From NCBI RefSeq assembly GCF_949987515.2, contig NC_082685.1, positions 28,288,168 to 28,352,167 on the forward strand: a stretch of 64,000 bases of DNA, written 5' to 3'. Positions 13,485 to 23,735 of this stretch are shown in pieces. A model generated the notes under the pieces. It was not told the DNA's origin and ran no database searches. It saw nothing but the letters and a program-made list of their open reading frames with translations. Source of the stretch: Delphinus delphis. Taxonomy: Eukaryota > Chordata > Mammalia > Artiodactyla > Delphinidae. A program made the translations under genes and the position numbers. How positions within the stretch are numbered: the first letter of the stretch is position 1; each line of letters begins with the position of its first letter.

Positions 13485-14000
13485 AGCTGGATTTTCATTA
13501 TCCATTCATCTGTTTATGGACACTTAGGTATATATATTCAATGGAATACTATGCAGCCATAAAAAAGAATGAAATTTTGCCATCTGCGGCAGCATGGATG
13601 GACTTGGAGGGCATTACGCTAAGTGAAATAAGTCAGACAGAGGAAGACAAACACTGTATGATATCACTTATATGTGGAATCTAAAAAATATAACAGACTA
13701 GTGAATACAACAAAAAAGAAGCAGACTCACAGATACAGAGAACAGCTAAGTGGTTAGCAGTGGGGAGAGGGAAGGGGGTGCTGGGTAGTATAGGGGTAGG
13801 GGAGTAAGAGGTATGAACTATTAGGTATAAAATAAGCTACAAGGATAACATTGTACAACACAGGGAATAGAGCCAATATTTTATAATGATTATAAATGAA
13901 GTGTAACCTTTAAACATTTTGAATCACTGTATTGTACACCTGTAACTTAGATAATATTGTACAGCAACTGTACTTCAATTTTAAAACAGCTGGATTTTCA
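13485..14000 (+). mobile_element. 5'-truncated, 5'-inverted L1 with 13-bp target-site duplication
   Basis: The target-site duplication 'agctggattttca' is at 13,485-13,497 and again at 13,988-14,000. Directly after the left copy, 13,498-13,529 is an L1 ORF2 segment in reverse orientation (reverse complement of the 'cagatgaatggata' stretch). From about 13,530 the L1 is in sense orientation: the ORF2 C-terminus (frame 13,439-13,684, with the MEYYAAIKKNE and DKHCMISLICGI motifs) then a 3' UTR ending in 'gtacttcaattttaaaa'. This is the structure produced by twin priming. There is no promoter or complete ORF, so the copy cannot move on its own. Confidence 0.92.
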
Positions 14001-14280
14001 GTCAGCCACTAAAGGTCAGGCACTCTGCTTGTCAGGGTGTCACTCGGTTTCCAAGGGCCCCAGGCTCTGGCCTCTTCTTTGCTCAGTCGAATCTGACATT
14101 CCACATTTCAAGAGCAGTATCTTAACTAAGCGGGGCATTTTTCTAAGCAGCTGAGCCACTGGGACAAGGGACCTGGGTTCCCTTTTCCAGACTGTGATTC
14201 CTTGCAGAAGAATCTCATGCCACCTGCAGAGGTGAGATAGAAGTGATAACTATAACCACTTAATTATTATTATCTGAAGC

Positions 14281-14636
14281 AAAAATATTGCGGGGGGAGC
14301 TTCCCTGGTGGCACAGTGGTTAAGAATCCACCTGCCAATGCAGGGGACACGGGTTCGAGCCCTGGCCCAAGAGGATCCCACATGCTGTGGAGCAACTGAG
14401 CCGTGTGCCACAACTACTGAGCCTTCATTCTAGAGCCTGCGAGCCACAACTACTGAAGCCCACACGCCTAGAGCCCGTGCTCCGCAACAAGAGAAGCCAC
14501 CGCAATGAGAAGCCTGCGCACCGCAACAAAGAGTGGACCCCGCTAGCTGCAACTAGAGAAAGCCCACGCGCAGCAACGAAGACCCAACGCAGCCAAAAAT
14601 AAATAAAATAAAAATAAATTTAAAAAAATATCGTGG
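14281..14636 (+). mobile_element. CHR-type SINE, long form, with target-site duplications
   Basis: Starts near 14,294 with 'gagcttccctggtggcacag' and continues through the B-box region 'gacacgggttcgagccc'. It carries the long tail section ('gagaagccaccgcaatgaga', 'gcaacgaagacccaacgcag') and an AAATAAA-type A-rich end. Flanking repeats at 14,281-14,293 and 14,624-14,636 differ at two C/T positions, which suits CpG-like decay. tRNA-Glu-derived, pol III type, mobilised by L1. A 71-codon frame through it is incidental. Confidence 0.95.
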
Positions 14637-14989
14637 AATTTAATGTGTATTACTATACTGGAACTCGGATCTTACCTTGCTTTTTATACTCAAAGCTGAA
14701 AAGTACAAACAATGTTGAATCCTTGGCAGCAACACTGGAAGAAGCCTGTAGGCAAACTAGATAACTCTTGCTGTGAATGACCATATCTGAGGCGATGCTT
14801 TAATTCTGATAAGTATGGTTTAAGAAAATCTGTCTCCTTTTTTAATTGTCACACCTCGCCTCTCACCCCAACCAGACCACCAGCTTCACCAGGGCAGAGA
14901 TTGTCTTATAGTTTGAGGAGCTGTATTCAGTAAAAATCACTAAGGACCATAAGAAATAATCATTAAAAATCAATCATTCAATGCTTACC

Positions 14990-15300
14990 AAATCCCTGGT
15001 TCTGTTATCAGAATGTTTTATACCTTATCCTACTGGTCAAACATTTAGGCAAGTCTTTGTCGAAGAGCTGATGATTCCCTGCTTAAGAAGGAGGAAACGG
15101 GGAGATTGGGATGGACATTTATACACTAATATGTATAAAATAGATAACTAATGAGAACCTGCTGTATAGCACAGGGAACTTCACTGTACAGTGAACACAG
15201 CACATCGTAAAACAACTATACCCCATTAAAAAAATTTTTTTTTAAAAAAGGAGGAAACTGAGGCTTTGAGAGGTTAAGTCTGAGACCACCATGGACAGAG
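14990..15300 (-). mobile_element. MIR SINE split by an L1
   Basis: The MIR core in reverse orientation is interrupted. 'aaggaggaaac' ends the left part at 15,098, and 'aaggaggaaactgaggcttt' with 'gagaggttaagtctgag' resumes at 15,248. The duplicated 'aaggaggaaac' is the target-site duplication of the L1 between the two parts. Confidence 0.8.
15099..15247 (+). mobile_element. short 5'-truncated L1 3' end
   Basis: About 149 bp of cetartiodactyl-type L1 3' UTR: 'tatacactaatatgtataaa', 'aactaatgagaacctgctg', 'tatagcacagggaactt', 'actataccccatta' and an A/T-rich end. Bounded by 11-bp duplications at 15,088-15,098 and 15,248-15,258, inside a MIR. Confidence 0.9.
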
Positions 15301-15489
15301 TGTGAATATTCACACATTTGTCTGCTGCAAATTCTGTGTGTTGAGGGGCGTTCAAAGAAGCTGAATGAGTTTGGGGGACAGTATGTGGATCTTGAAAGAA
15401 GCGACGGAGCAGAATTTGACCTTTTCTTCCCTTTCGTTTCCTTCTTTCCTTTCTTCCTGCCTCGTCCTTTCTTCTTCCACAGACATTTA

Positions 15490-16200
15490 CTAGACACTGT
15501 GCTAAGTTGACTGTAACCTGATCCCGCTCTCAAGTCACTCATCACCTGGAAGAGGGTATGAGGACGCAGTGCATCCTTGTGGCACAGTGGGCTGAGGACC
15601 ATTGTAGAGCTATGTCCTGGTTTGCCATAGCACAGGGACAAGAGCAGCCAGGGAAGTGAGTGCAGCAAGTATCCTAACGCAAAAAGAGACAGCCTTTTGT
15701 GTGAGGGCCCAGAAACCTGAAAGCATATGGCATATTCAGAGGGTGACAAAGTAATCAGGGGAGTTTGGTCAGACCGAATGGATTGAAGGAATCAGCGTGG
15801 AAAATGGTGGTCATGAGGCTAAATGGAAAGGTGATGAGATCCATGCCCAGAAGACCTTTGGGGCTGTTGAGGGCAAAGACTCCCATAAAGATGGGCAGAA
15901 GGGCCTATGTTAGGATAGAAGTTAGCAGAGATGGGGGACGGGTTGGATTTAAAAGACATTTCAGATGTAAAATCCACAGGACTTGGGAACAGATTTGAAA
16001 AGGGGGAGAGTGGGAATGGGGGTGTTGTTTACCAGGATGAGGATAAAGAGGTGGCTGGAGGAGGTAGTTGCGAGTCAGTTTGGGACGTTGTTGAGTTTTG
16101 AGATGCCTACAGGACACATCCAAGTGGAGAGAGAGATTTTTTTCAGCTATGCGTTGTTGTGGTTCCCCACCCCCTGCTCCCAGTCTACAGATATAACTTG
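15490..16200. mobile_element. ancient mammalian interspersed repeat (family not named)
   Basis: Has the order 'gacactgtgctaagttgac', 'ggtggctggaggaggtag', 'gagttttgagatgcctac' and 'ggacacatccaagtgga', a series seen in many mammalian loci. A 177-codon minus-strand frame (15,216-15,749) spans the end of the L1 and this repeat and is not a gene. Confidence 0.5.
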
Positions 16201-17062
16201 AATCCTCCTTAAAGAAGTGAAGTTGCCAGTAAAAATAATGTCGGAATTAGTGTGTCTTGACTGTGGCCGGAGTAAACCCCCTGTGGCAAAGCCCAGAATA
16301 TAGAAAGCAAATGGTGTTTTTGGCAGGCTGGGACAGGCACCCAGCTGCTAAGTAGGGGGTTTAGCCTGGAGATGGGGCCGGGAGCAGAGGAGTGCTGGGG
16401 GAGGATGGAGAAAAAGGGGGCAGGAGAATTATCTCTGAGAAGCAATCACTTTTGTTTTTAATTTTACACACATGGGGCTCATAATACTTGCAAGAACAGG
16501 GCTTAGCAATGGAGAAAGATGGAGAGATAAGCATGAGCCTCCCTTCACGAGAGGCTGGGGGGCACTGTTGCTTTCTGCCGAACAGATTCCGGTGCTCAAA
16601 AGAATGTACTTTGGGTGAAGGGCAAGGAGAAAGTGATTCCCAAACCTTCCATGGCTTTCTTCGTGCTTTCCTAAACGTGCTTGCAGTCCACCTTTAAACT
16701 CTGATCTGCCTGAGAATACCCATGAGATTGTAGAGCTGGAGGAGTGTCAAATATGCAGAATATTGTTGCTCTCTCTTGTGCCTTATTTTTTACTTATTTA
16801 CCTACTTACTTTGAAAGCAATGTCAAAGCGAACCCGTACCCTCTGCAGCATATCTGATTCTGGGAGCCTCACCTCCCTTCTTGTATTAATTTAGGAATGT
16901 TTCATTTCTGCAAAAGTGGTGCTGTGATCTTTGCTTTTCTATGCATGCCTTTCATCTAGCACTCACAATGTGCTGTACAGATGTTCCCCTGCCAGACCCT
17001 GGTACCCCCTAATTTGCTTTGAGATCCCCGGCAAGTTACAGTCCCTCTCGGCAATACCACCC
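16201..17062. other. unassigned stretch
   Basis: No gene or clear repeat. It is slightly G/A-rich up to 16.45 kb and AT-rich around 16.75-16.85 kb. Confidence 0.4.
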
Positions 17063-17130
17063 CTTTACCTGCAGCTAAGCAACACAAACCAGATACCTTT
17101 ACCTGCAGCTAAGCAACACAAGCAAGATAC
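17063..17130. repeat. 34-bp tandem duplication
   Basis: Two adjacent 34-bp units, 17,063-17,096 and 17,097-17,130, both containing 'acctgcagctaagcaacaca'. They differ at two positions near their ends. Confidence 0.95.
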
Positions 17131-17254
17131 AAGGCAGGGTCTCCTTCCACACACTGCCTTCTACTTCTTTGCCCATCAAACCCTTCTCATACTCTGCCTT
17201 CTCTGTTCAGTCTGTATAACTCCCACTCATCAATTCATTTCCATTGGTTGATTC

Positions 17255-17335
17255 AGTATGTCTATATTGACTGAATACACTGAAGACTGTACTTGTATCA
17301 CCAGGAATACAGCAGTGAGCAAAGTACAGTCACTA
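17255..17335 (+). mobile_element. ancient repeat interrupted by L1, left part
   Basis: 'accaggaatacagcagtgag' followed by 'caaagtacagtca' continues, after the L1, as 'gcagtcagtccctgcctcta' at 18,126. The joined order is that of the recurring ancient repeat seen at 1.04 and 7.38 kb. Confidence 0.5.
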
Positions 17336-18125
17336 GACATACAGATGGCCAAGAGGCACATGAAAAGCTGCTCAACATTACTAATTATTAGAGAAATGCA
17401 AATCAAAACTACAGTGAGGTATCACCTCACACCAGTTAGAATGGGCATCATCAGAAAATCTACAAACAGCAAATGCTGGAGAGGGTGTGGAGAAAAGGGA
17501 ACCCTCTTGCACTGTTGGTGGGAATGTAAATTGATACAGCCACTATGGAGAACAGTATGGAGGTTCCTTAAAAAACTAAAAATAGAGTTACCATATGACC
17601 CAGCAATCCCACTACTGGGCATATACCCACAGAAAACCGTAATTCAAAAAGACACATGCACCCCTATCCCAATGTTCATTGCAGCACTGTTTACAATAGC
17701 CAGGTCATGGAAGCAACCTAAATGTCCATCGACAGAGGAATGGATAAAGATGTGGTACATATATACAATGGAATATTACTCAGCCATAAAAAGGAACGAA
17801 ATTGGGTCATTTGTAGAGACGTGGATGGATCCAGAGACTGTCATACAGAGTGAAATAAGTCAGAAAGAGAAAAACAAATATCATATATTAACGCATATAT
17901 GTGGAATCTAGAAAAATAGTACAGATGAACCGGTTTGCAAGGCAGAAATCGAGACACAGATGTAGAGAACAAACATATGGACAAGGGGGAAAAGTGGCGG
18001 GTGGCAGGTGGTGGTGGTGGTGTGCTGAATTGGGAGATTGGCATTGACATATACACACTAATATGTATAAAATAGATAACTAATAAGAACCTGCTGTATA
18101 AAAAATAAATAAAATTCATAAAAAA
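17336..18125 (+). mobile_element. 5'-truncated L1: ORF2 C-terminus and 3' UTR
   Basis: The plus-strand frame 17,258-17,911 encodes, from about residue 28, the C-terminal part of an L1 ORF2 protein, after the reverse transcriptase core. Visible L1 hallmarks are [18 protein letters not shown] (a Cys/His-rich motif), [14 protein letters not shown], and [11 protein letters not shown] followed by HILTHICGI at the end. The frame is intact over about 190 codons, so the copy is fairly young. The endonuclease, reverse transcriptase core, ORF1 and promoter are all missing, so it is non-autonomous. The 3' UTR ends in an AAATAAA-type tail. The first 27 codons of the frame are not L1. Confidence 0.95.
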
Positions 18126-18255
18126 CGCAGTCAGTCCCTGCCTCTAGGACCTCACGATATAATCGGGGAGATGGCAGAAAAGTGAGCATGAACTTACGGT
18201 CTGCTATGGTAGATGCCAAGATGGGGATATGCGCTAGGTGCCATGGTAACACAGA
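18126..18255 (+). mobile_element. ancient repeat interrupted by L1, right part
   Basis: Continues the repeat left of the L1: 'gtccctgcctctaggacctc', 'ataatcggggagatggcag' and 'gctaggtgccatgg'. Confidence 0.5.
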
Positions 18256-18314
18256 ATATGGGCCCCTAACTCACTCTGGTGAGGCAGTGTGCTTCTTATA
18301 GGAAGTAAGAGTGA

Positions 18315-18465
18315 GTTTGCTATGGTTTAGATCCTGAATCAACTATTTAAAAACTGTATTACTTTGGGCAAGTCACTTAACACCTCTGTGACTTTAAAAC
18401 GTGACACTGAATTAAGAATCTAGTCAAGTAGCTAGCATGGAATAAATGCTCAAAGAGCACATATT
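18315..18465 (+). mobile_element. MIR SINE fragment
   Basis: 'actttgggcaagtcacttaa' and 'cacctctgtgactttaaaa' are the MIR core, followed by 'tagcatggaataaatgctca'. Confidence 0.8.
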
Positions 18466-19417
18466 CATTCATTCACTCCTTCATTCAGTAAACACCTATC
18501 AAGTACCACCGTGTGACAGGCAGTGTTCTCGGAGGTGTGTAGAGGTATGCTCGGGTCTTAGAACCTCAGCAATTCTAGGAAGTAAATGAATTCATCTCAG
18601 CCCTTTTTCTTCTGCACGGACTACATTTGGGGAGAGTCTTAGAAGTCGTATTAATAGTTCTCTTTTGCTGCCTGTTGGAACAGCAACCAAGTGGATTTCC
18701 CACTGGCGAGGGAAAGCCCGGGCAGTGAGAAAGTAGCGCTGTAGCTGCGCCCCACTTGGACTTTGCAGGTGATCATCTCACCAGCCACTCCAGGCTGCCT
18801 CCCATTGGCCCAGCTCGACAGGAGTCACCCTCTCCCACCACCAGTTCCCTCCCCACCCCCGTCTCAAACTTAGGTCCACTCAGCACGGATGAGGCACATA
18901 GGAACTCACTGTTATCCTCTGTTGCTGTCAGAAATAGTCTAAAAACCAAATTGGGTGCCTTAAATTTTTACAGGCGTCCACTGCTGCTGAATACTTGAAA
19001 TTCTTAGAAGTAAAATGCACTGCTCCCAGGAGCTTTTCCTCAGGGAGAACCTGGCCATCTCATTCACTTGTCCAGCCGCAGCTGTTTCACACAGAGTGAA
19101 GAGGATACTGTAAACCGCTGACCCAGCTAAACGTTAGCATGACCCAGCGTCTCTGGGGCCACCTTGCCTCAAAGCAACTCTGCATTGTGGTGGAGTCCTC
19201 CCCATGCCGTGATGGACAGGGGCTGCTTCTCCGGAGAAGATAAGCTTGCACTGTAGGGAGCTAAGGAAGTTATGCTTGCTGTTGTGGTTGATGCTCCCGA
19301 AATGCAGCAATAAGTAGCCTCCTTCCAGAACACAGAGCTAGACTCTTCAGCCCCACTGAAATGAAAGACTGTACAGCACCACTGTTTTGAGCCATTCTCT
19401 TTCCAACAGATGCCTTC
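18466..19417. other. unassigned stretch
   Basis: Begins with 'attcattcattcactcc', a short ancient-repeat start (18,466-18,545). The remainder is unique-looking, with no gene recognised. An 80-codon frame at 18,756-18,998 has no support. Confidence 0.4.
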
Positions 19418-19676
19418 CCCTTTCTTTCTTTCCTTCTTTCCTCCTTTCTTTCTCTCCCTTTCTTTCTTTCCCTTTCTTTCCTTCTTTCTTTCTTTCTTTT
19501 TGTCTTTCTTTCTTTCTTTCTCTCTCTCTTTCTTTCTTCCTTCCTTCCTTTATTTCTCTCTCTCTCCCTTCCTTCCTTCCTTCCTTCCTTCCTTTCTTTC
19601 TTTTCTTTCTTTCTCTTTCTTTCTTTCTCTCTCTCTCTCTCTCTTTCTTCCTTTCTTTCTCTCTCTTTCTTTCGAT
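19418..19676. repeat. (CTTT)n/(CCTT)n/(CT)n homopyrimidine tract
   Basis: About 260 bp that is almost entirely C and T on the plus strand. It abuts the 3' end of a minus-strand L1, where a poly(T) would be expected, so it probably grew from that L1 tail. The Lys/Arg/Glu-rich minus-strand frame over it (19,270-19,680) is an artefact. Confidence 0.97.
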
Positions 19677-20402
19677 TCAAATAATGTAATATTCATCATC
19701 TTAAAGTATACAATTCAGTTGTAGGTATATTCACTATGTTGTCAGCCATCACAAGGATCTAATTCCAGGGCATGTCCATCATCCCCAAAAGAAGTCCACC
19801 ACCCATTAGCAATCTCTTCCGCTATTCCCCTCCCCACAGCCCTGGTAACCACTGATTTATTTTTTGTCCCTATGGATTTGCCTTTTCTGGGCATTTTATA
19901 TAAATGGAATCATGCAGTCGTTGACCTTTTACATCTGACTTCTGTCACCTAACATGTTTCAAGGTTCATTCATGCTGTAGCATTTAACAGTACCACATTC
20001 CTTTTCTATGGCTGAATAATATTCCACTGTATGGATCCTACCACATTTTGTTTATCCATTCATCAGTTGATGGGCGTTTGGTCGTTTCTACCTTTTGGCT
20101 ACTGTGAATAAGGCTGCTGTGAACATTCGTGTATAAGATATTGTGTGGATGTATGTTTTCAGTTGTCATGGGTATATACCTAGGAGTGGGAGTACTAGGT
20201 CATATGGTAATTCTGTGTTTAACTTTCTGAGGAACTGCCAAAGTGTTTTCCACAGTAGCCGTGCCATTTATACCCATACCAATAAGGTGTGACGGTTCCA
20301 GTTTCTCCACATCCTTGCGAACGCTTGTTATGGAGATATATATTTATATGGGGATATATATATCTCCACTCTAGTGTCTACTGGGTGTGAAATGGTACCA
20401 TT
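19677..20402 (-). mobile_element. older 5'-truncated L1, minus strand
   Basis: The reverse complement reads as L1 ORF2 C-terminus and 3' UTR. Plus-strand marks are 'gctgaataatattccactgt', 'tttatccattcatcagttga' and 'tgtcatgggtatataccta'. ORF2 is broken by substitutions. The style resembles L1M-class copies, older than the one at 17.3 kb. It contains the hairpin at 20,332-20,367. Confidence 0.9.
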
Positions 20403-21040
20403 TCTTATGTGTATTAATTTGATCACGCTAGGCTTTTTCCACTTCTCTCTGCCCATTGCTCCTATCAGCATAGTTTCCTCCTAGGTAGGATTGAGAATTC
20501 TTCCTAAAACTCTGAAAGAAAGATGATGGGCAGTTTTTAGTATCTTGTGTGTCTCACAGTTATAGCATTCTTACTGTTAACCTGGCCTGAATCTGCCTAT
20601 CCCAATCTTGAGCTCCCAATTCATGTGCCTTCCAAAGATCAAGATCCCTCTTACTCCTGTTCTTTGCTAGTTATAAGGCCTGAAATTCACTAAGCCAGAG
20701 ATAGCTACTCCCTCTTAAAAACCAGCCGCCCTTCCAGCCCAGGCAGCTGGAGGGAAGAGGGAAGGAGCTCCTGGCTTTCATACGCAGTCTCTTGCTTCTC
20801 TTTATTTCTAAACCAAGAGGCTAATGAAATATACAATGAACTTTGGTTTGGAAGAAATTAAAAACAAGGCATAGTCACTTCCAGGCTTACTATTCAAGAA
20901 CTTGTGGTCCCTTGAAAATAGCTGGCGTAAAGTATCTTCGAAAGAGATTCGACATGCATGTTATCAAACTATATTAAACCAACTTAAGGGAACAAAGTAT
21001 TTTCATCTATTTTAGTGGTGTATTGGAATTACGACCTATA
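20403..21040. other. unassigned stretch
   Basis: Unique-looking sequence with no gene or repeat recognised. Confidence 0.4.
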
Positions 21041-21043
21041 AAT

Positions 21044-21075
<32 letters not shown>

Positions 21076-21277
21076 GCGGCACGCGGGCCTCTCACTCTTG
21101 TGGCCTTTCCCGTTGCGGAGCACAGGCTCCGGACGCGCAGGCTCAGCGGCCATGGCTCACGGGCCCAGCTGCTCCGCGGCATGTGGGATCTTCCCGGACC
21201 GGGGCATGAACCTGTGTCCCCTGCATTGGCAGGCGGACTCTCTACCACTGCGCCACCAGGGAAGCCCAATAGTTCTT
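21041..21277 (-). mobile_element. CHR-type SINE, short form, perfect TSD
   Basis: Reverse-oriented SINE at 21,051-21,267 with a poly(T) of about 25 bases. It carries 'ccatggctcacgggcccag' and 'ccactgcgccaccaggga' (reverse complement of the head). The 10-bp duplication 'aatagttctt' at 21,041-21,050 and 21,268-21,277 is exact. Overlapping frames of 133, 77 and 61 codons are repeat artefacts. Confidence 0.97.
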
Positions 21278-21464
21278 CTTGTTAAAGTAAGTCCTGAAGG
21301 GTCTCCAGCAAAGATTGAAATTACCAACTCATGGGGTGTACTTGTGGGTCATCTGTGCATATTTTGTAGTTCAGACTTTTCCAGCAAATTTAAACTGTCA
21401 CGTGTCTCAACCAGCCCAAATTAATGAGGCTTTAGAGTCTGACCATTGAGTCTGGCTCTGAAGA

Positions 21465-21700
21465 AGACTGGAACAGTGGCGTGCAAAGCAAAACAGACTT
21501 TGGTTTGAACTCCACCTCTGCTCTGGCTATAGGACCTCTGGCAAGTCATTTTTCTCTAGTATAAAATGAGGTTCTGATATGTAGGTTACAGGGCTGTTTT
21601 GAGAAGTAAATGAGATTACTTACGTAAAATGTCAGCACAGGGACGGTCGCAGAAATAGCAGGCATTCAGTAAAGGGAAGCCATTAGCAGTAGTAGTACAA
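21465..21700 (+). mobile_element. MIR SINE
   Basis: 'ggtttgaactccacctctgc', 'ctctggcaagtcatttttct' and 'gagaagtaaatgagattac' follow the MIR order on the plus strand. Confidence 0.8.
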
Positions 21701-23128
21701 TAGACATCTTTCTTTACATAATAGGCATGTCCAGAAATGGTGCAAGTAAACACCATTTTTTTGTTGTTTTGTGGACAATGAAAAATACTAACTAGATTAG
21801 GGAACCGATTCTTAAGGAACCCCATGGTGAGTCCTCTTTTGTAAATGGATGAATCACTTCTAGTTTTATCTGGTTTGTAGACATTTTATTTTTGGATAGT
21901 AGGATTTCTGCAAATGGGACACAATCCACACATCTACCTGTCCACCATCTTAAGTCCCCATCTCCTGCCTCTGCTTGAAAAATGTTACAGTTTCTCAGGT
22001 TGGCAAATGCTGGTGTGGCAAACAAACACCTTCCCTTGATGTGACTGGACTGTGTGTGCAAGCCTGGGGTCCCTGGACTGAAGCAGGTACTGGTTCCTGG
22101 GAGAAAAAGATTAGTGAAAAAAAGATTTCACTAATCTTGTTTTCCATCAGTGCTTTCAAGGGAAATCTCACAAAAACCTTTACTTTAAAATGAAAACAAA
22201 AGTGCTCCAACCATAACAAGGATCTCAATTATAACCCTGGGAGAGCAGATGGGCACTGGATTTGATAGAGGGAACCTTTTTAGCACATCTGTCTTTGATA
22301 ACTTCTAATGCAGAGAGTGGGGCCTTTGAAATTAATCGGTCACTCCAGTGTTTTTAATAATGCAACCGAGAACTTTTTGTTATGTAGAAAAGTCCGTACT
22401 GGTGCTGACTTTGAGGACTGAATTAGTTTTTCATGAGTTCATAGTGCTTCAGGCTACCATTCCAGCCTCTCCTAGTTTCTGAGGGTTTTTTAATGCGTAG
22501 GGTGGTTTGTTTTAAGCGTCTCCATATGAAGGTATTTGAGGAGCTGTATTTTCTCCTTGGTCATTGTCTGGAAGAGTGATTCCGGAGAGTTTGCAAAGTA
22601 TTCAGTAGGCCCTTTGAGCTGGCCTGTCCCACTTTGCTACTGAGTATTCTTCCTTTAGCTTCCATTTTCCTTGCTATGCCCTATGTACCAACAATATACA
22701 CATAGTCACTGAACCAAGAAGGCAGGTAGGAGAAGCAAGCTTCCGTCTTGGAGAGAAGTGCCTTCTTTAGCTCTGCAAGCTTTGAATGAGGAATGAGATC
22801 CATAGCTTATTTTTTTCCTCTTCATTTCGGGCAGGGGTCTTGGGGCTCTCGACGGGCCTGCTTGCGTTCCTAAGGGGATCTACCTTCATAAGTCTGCTTG
22901 CTGGAAGTGAGGGTCTTGTCTGATAGAAGTAGAAAGTACTGACTTCACTGTTAGCCTGTCTTCGTTTTCTGAAGCACCTCCCAAATGCTCTAACCCACAG
23001 ATTGCCCTCATCCTCTGAACTCCTAGGGCAGCTCTACAGTCTGCGACATTGGGTATAGCGTTTAATCACCCATAGCCATTCGTCGAGTAACATATATTCA
23101 CGGCAAGAAAAAAACACAAGGTACCTCT
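21701..23128. other. unassigned stretch with one short hairpin
   Basis: No gene recognised. It contains a perfect 13-bp inverted repeat at 22,107-22,138 (listed separately). Otherwise unique-looking. Confidence 0.4.
22107..22138. repeat. perfect 13-bp inverted repeat, 6-nt loop
   Basis: Arms 'aagattagtgaaa' (22,107-22,119) and 'tttcactaatctt' (22,126-22,138) are exact complements around the loop 'aaaaga'. The stem is shorter than a microRNA precursor. Confidence 0.95.
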
Positions 23129-23154
23129 TAGCGTGCCTTTTCGTTTGTTTGTTG

Positions 23155-23270
23155 TTTTAGGCCGCACCAGGCGGCACGTGGGATCTTAGTTTCCTCGACC
23201 AGGGATCGAACGTGTGCCCCCTGCAGTGGAAGCACAGAGTCTTAACCACTGGACCGCCAGGGAAGGCGTA
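23155..23270 (-). mobile_element. CHR-type SINE, older short subtype
   Basis: Reverse complement of the 'ccggcggtccagtggttaag' type: here 'ggatcttagtttcctcgacc', 'gggatcgaacgtgtgcccc' and 'taaccactggaccgccagg'. It belongs with the copy at 45.1 kb rather than with the 'cttccctggtggc' group. Confidence 0.9.
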
Positions 23271-23362
23271 ACCTGCCTTTCTTTCCCAACATTTTTTGAA
23301 TATGTTATATTTCACCAGATTGTAAGTGCAAGAGTTGAAGAGTGTCTGACATTTACTCTTAT

Positions 23363-23398
23363 AGGGAGGGAGGGAGGGAGGGAGGGAAGGAGGAAGGG
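23363..23398. repeat. (GGGA)n tract
   Basis: Seven or more GGGA/GGAA units in a row. Four or more G-runs within 20 bases give it G-quadruplex potential. Confidence 0.95.
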
Positions 23399-23559
23399 CC
23401 GGTATTGTTCTGTAGTTTAGAAGACTTTGTCTAAGTGCTGAGGCCACTGCAGATGGAATGGATAAGAAGAAAAGCTCTGAAAAGTCTTCTCTACTTGTCC
23501 TCCTTAGTCTGATAGATGCCACGCCTGTGTGTTCCCACGGAATCTGGTACTTGGCTCCG

Positions 23560-23735
23560 TCCAGCACTGTTCACACTCAATTGTGTCCACTTGTGTGCAT
23601 GTCTATCACCCCCACTCTACGGTGTTCCCTGAGAACAAGGAGCTTGTTCTGTATCTTGTTTACAGATCTATGCCCAGTGCTTTGCACACAAAATATACAC
23701 AGCTCAGCGAATGTCGAATGAATGATTGAGTGAAA
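23560..23735 (+). mobile_element. L2-type 3' end fragment
   Basis: 'tgagaacaaggagcttgttc', 'tatgcccagtgctttgcac' and 'gtcgaatgaatgattgag' follow the L2 3' end. Confidence 0.6.

Noticed and set aside
15216..15749. 177-codon minus-strand frame
   Set aside because: Spans the 3' end of an L1, part of a MIR and an ancient repeat. The Lys/Arg-rich middle comes from a C/T-rich segment.
17258..17911. 217-codon plus-strand frame, the longest in the window
   Set aside because: From about residue 28 on it is the C-terminal part of L1 ORF2, followed by an L1 3' UTR and A-rich tail. It is a truncated retrotransposon, not a host gene.
19270..19680. Lys/Glu/Arg-repeat protein on the minus strand
   Set aside because: Direct translation of the CTTT/CT microsatellite.
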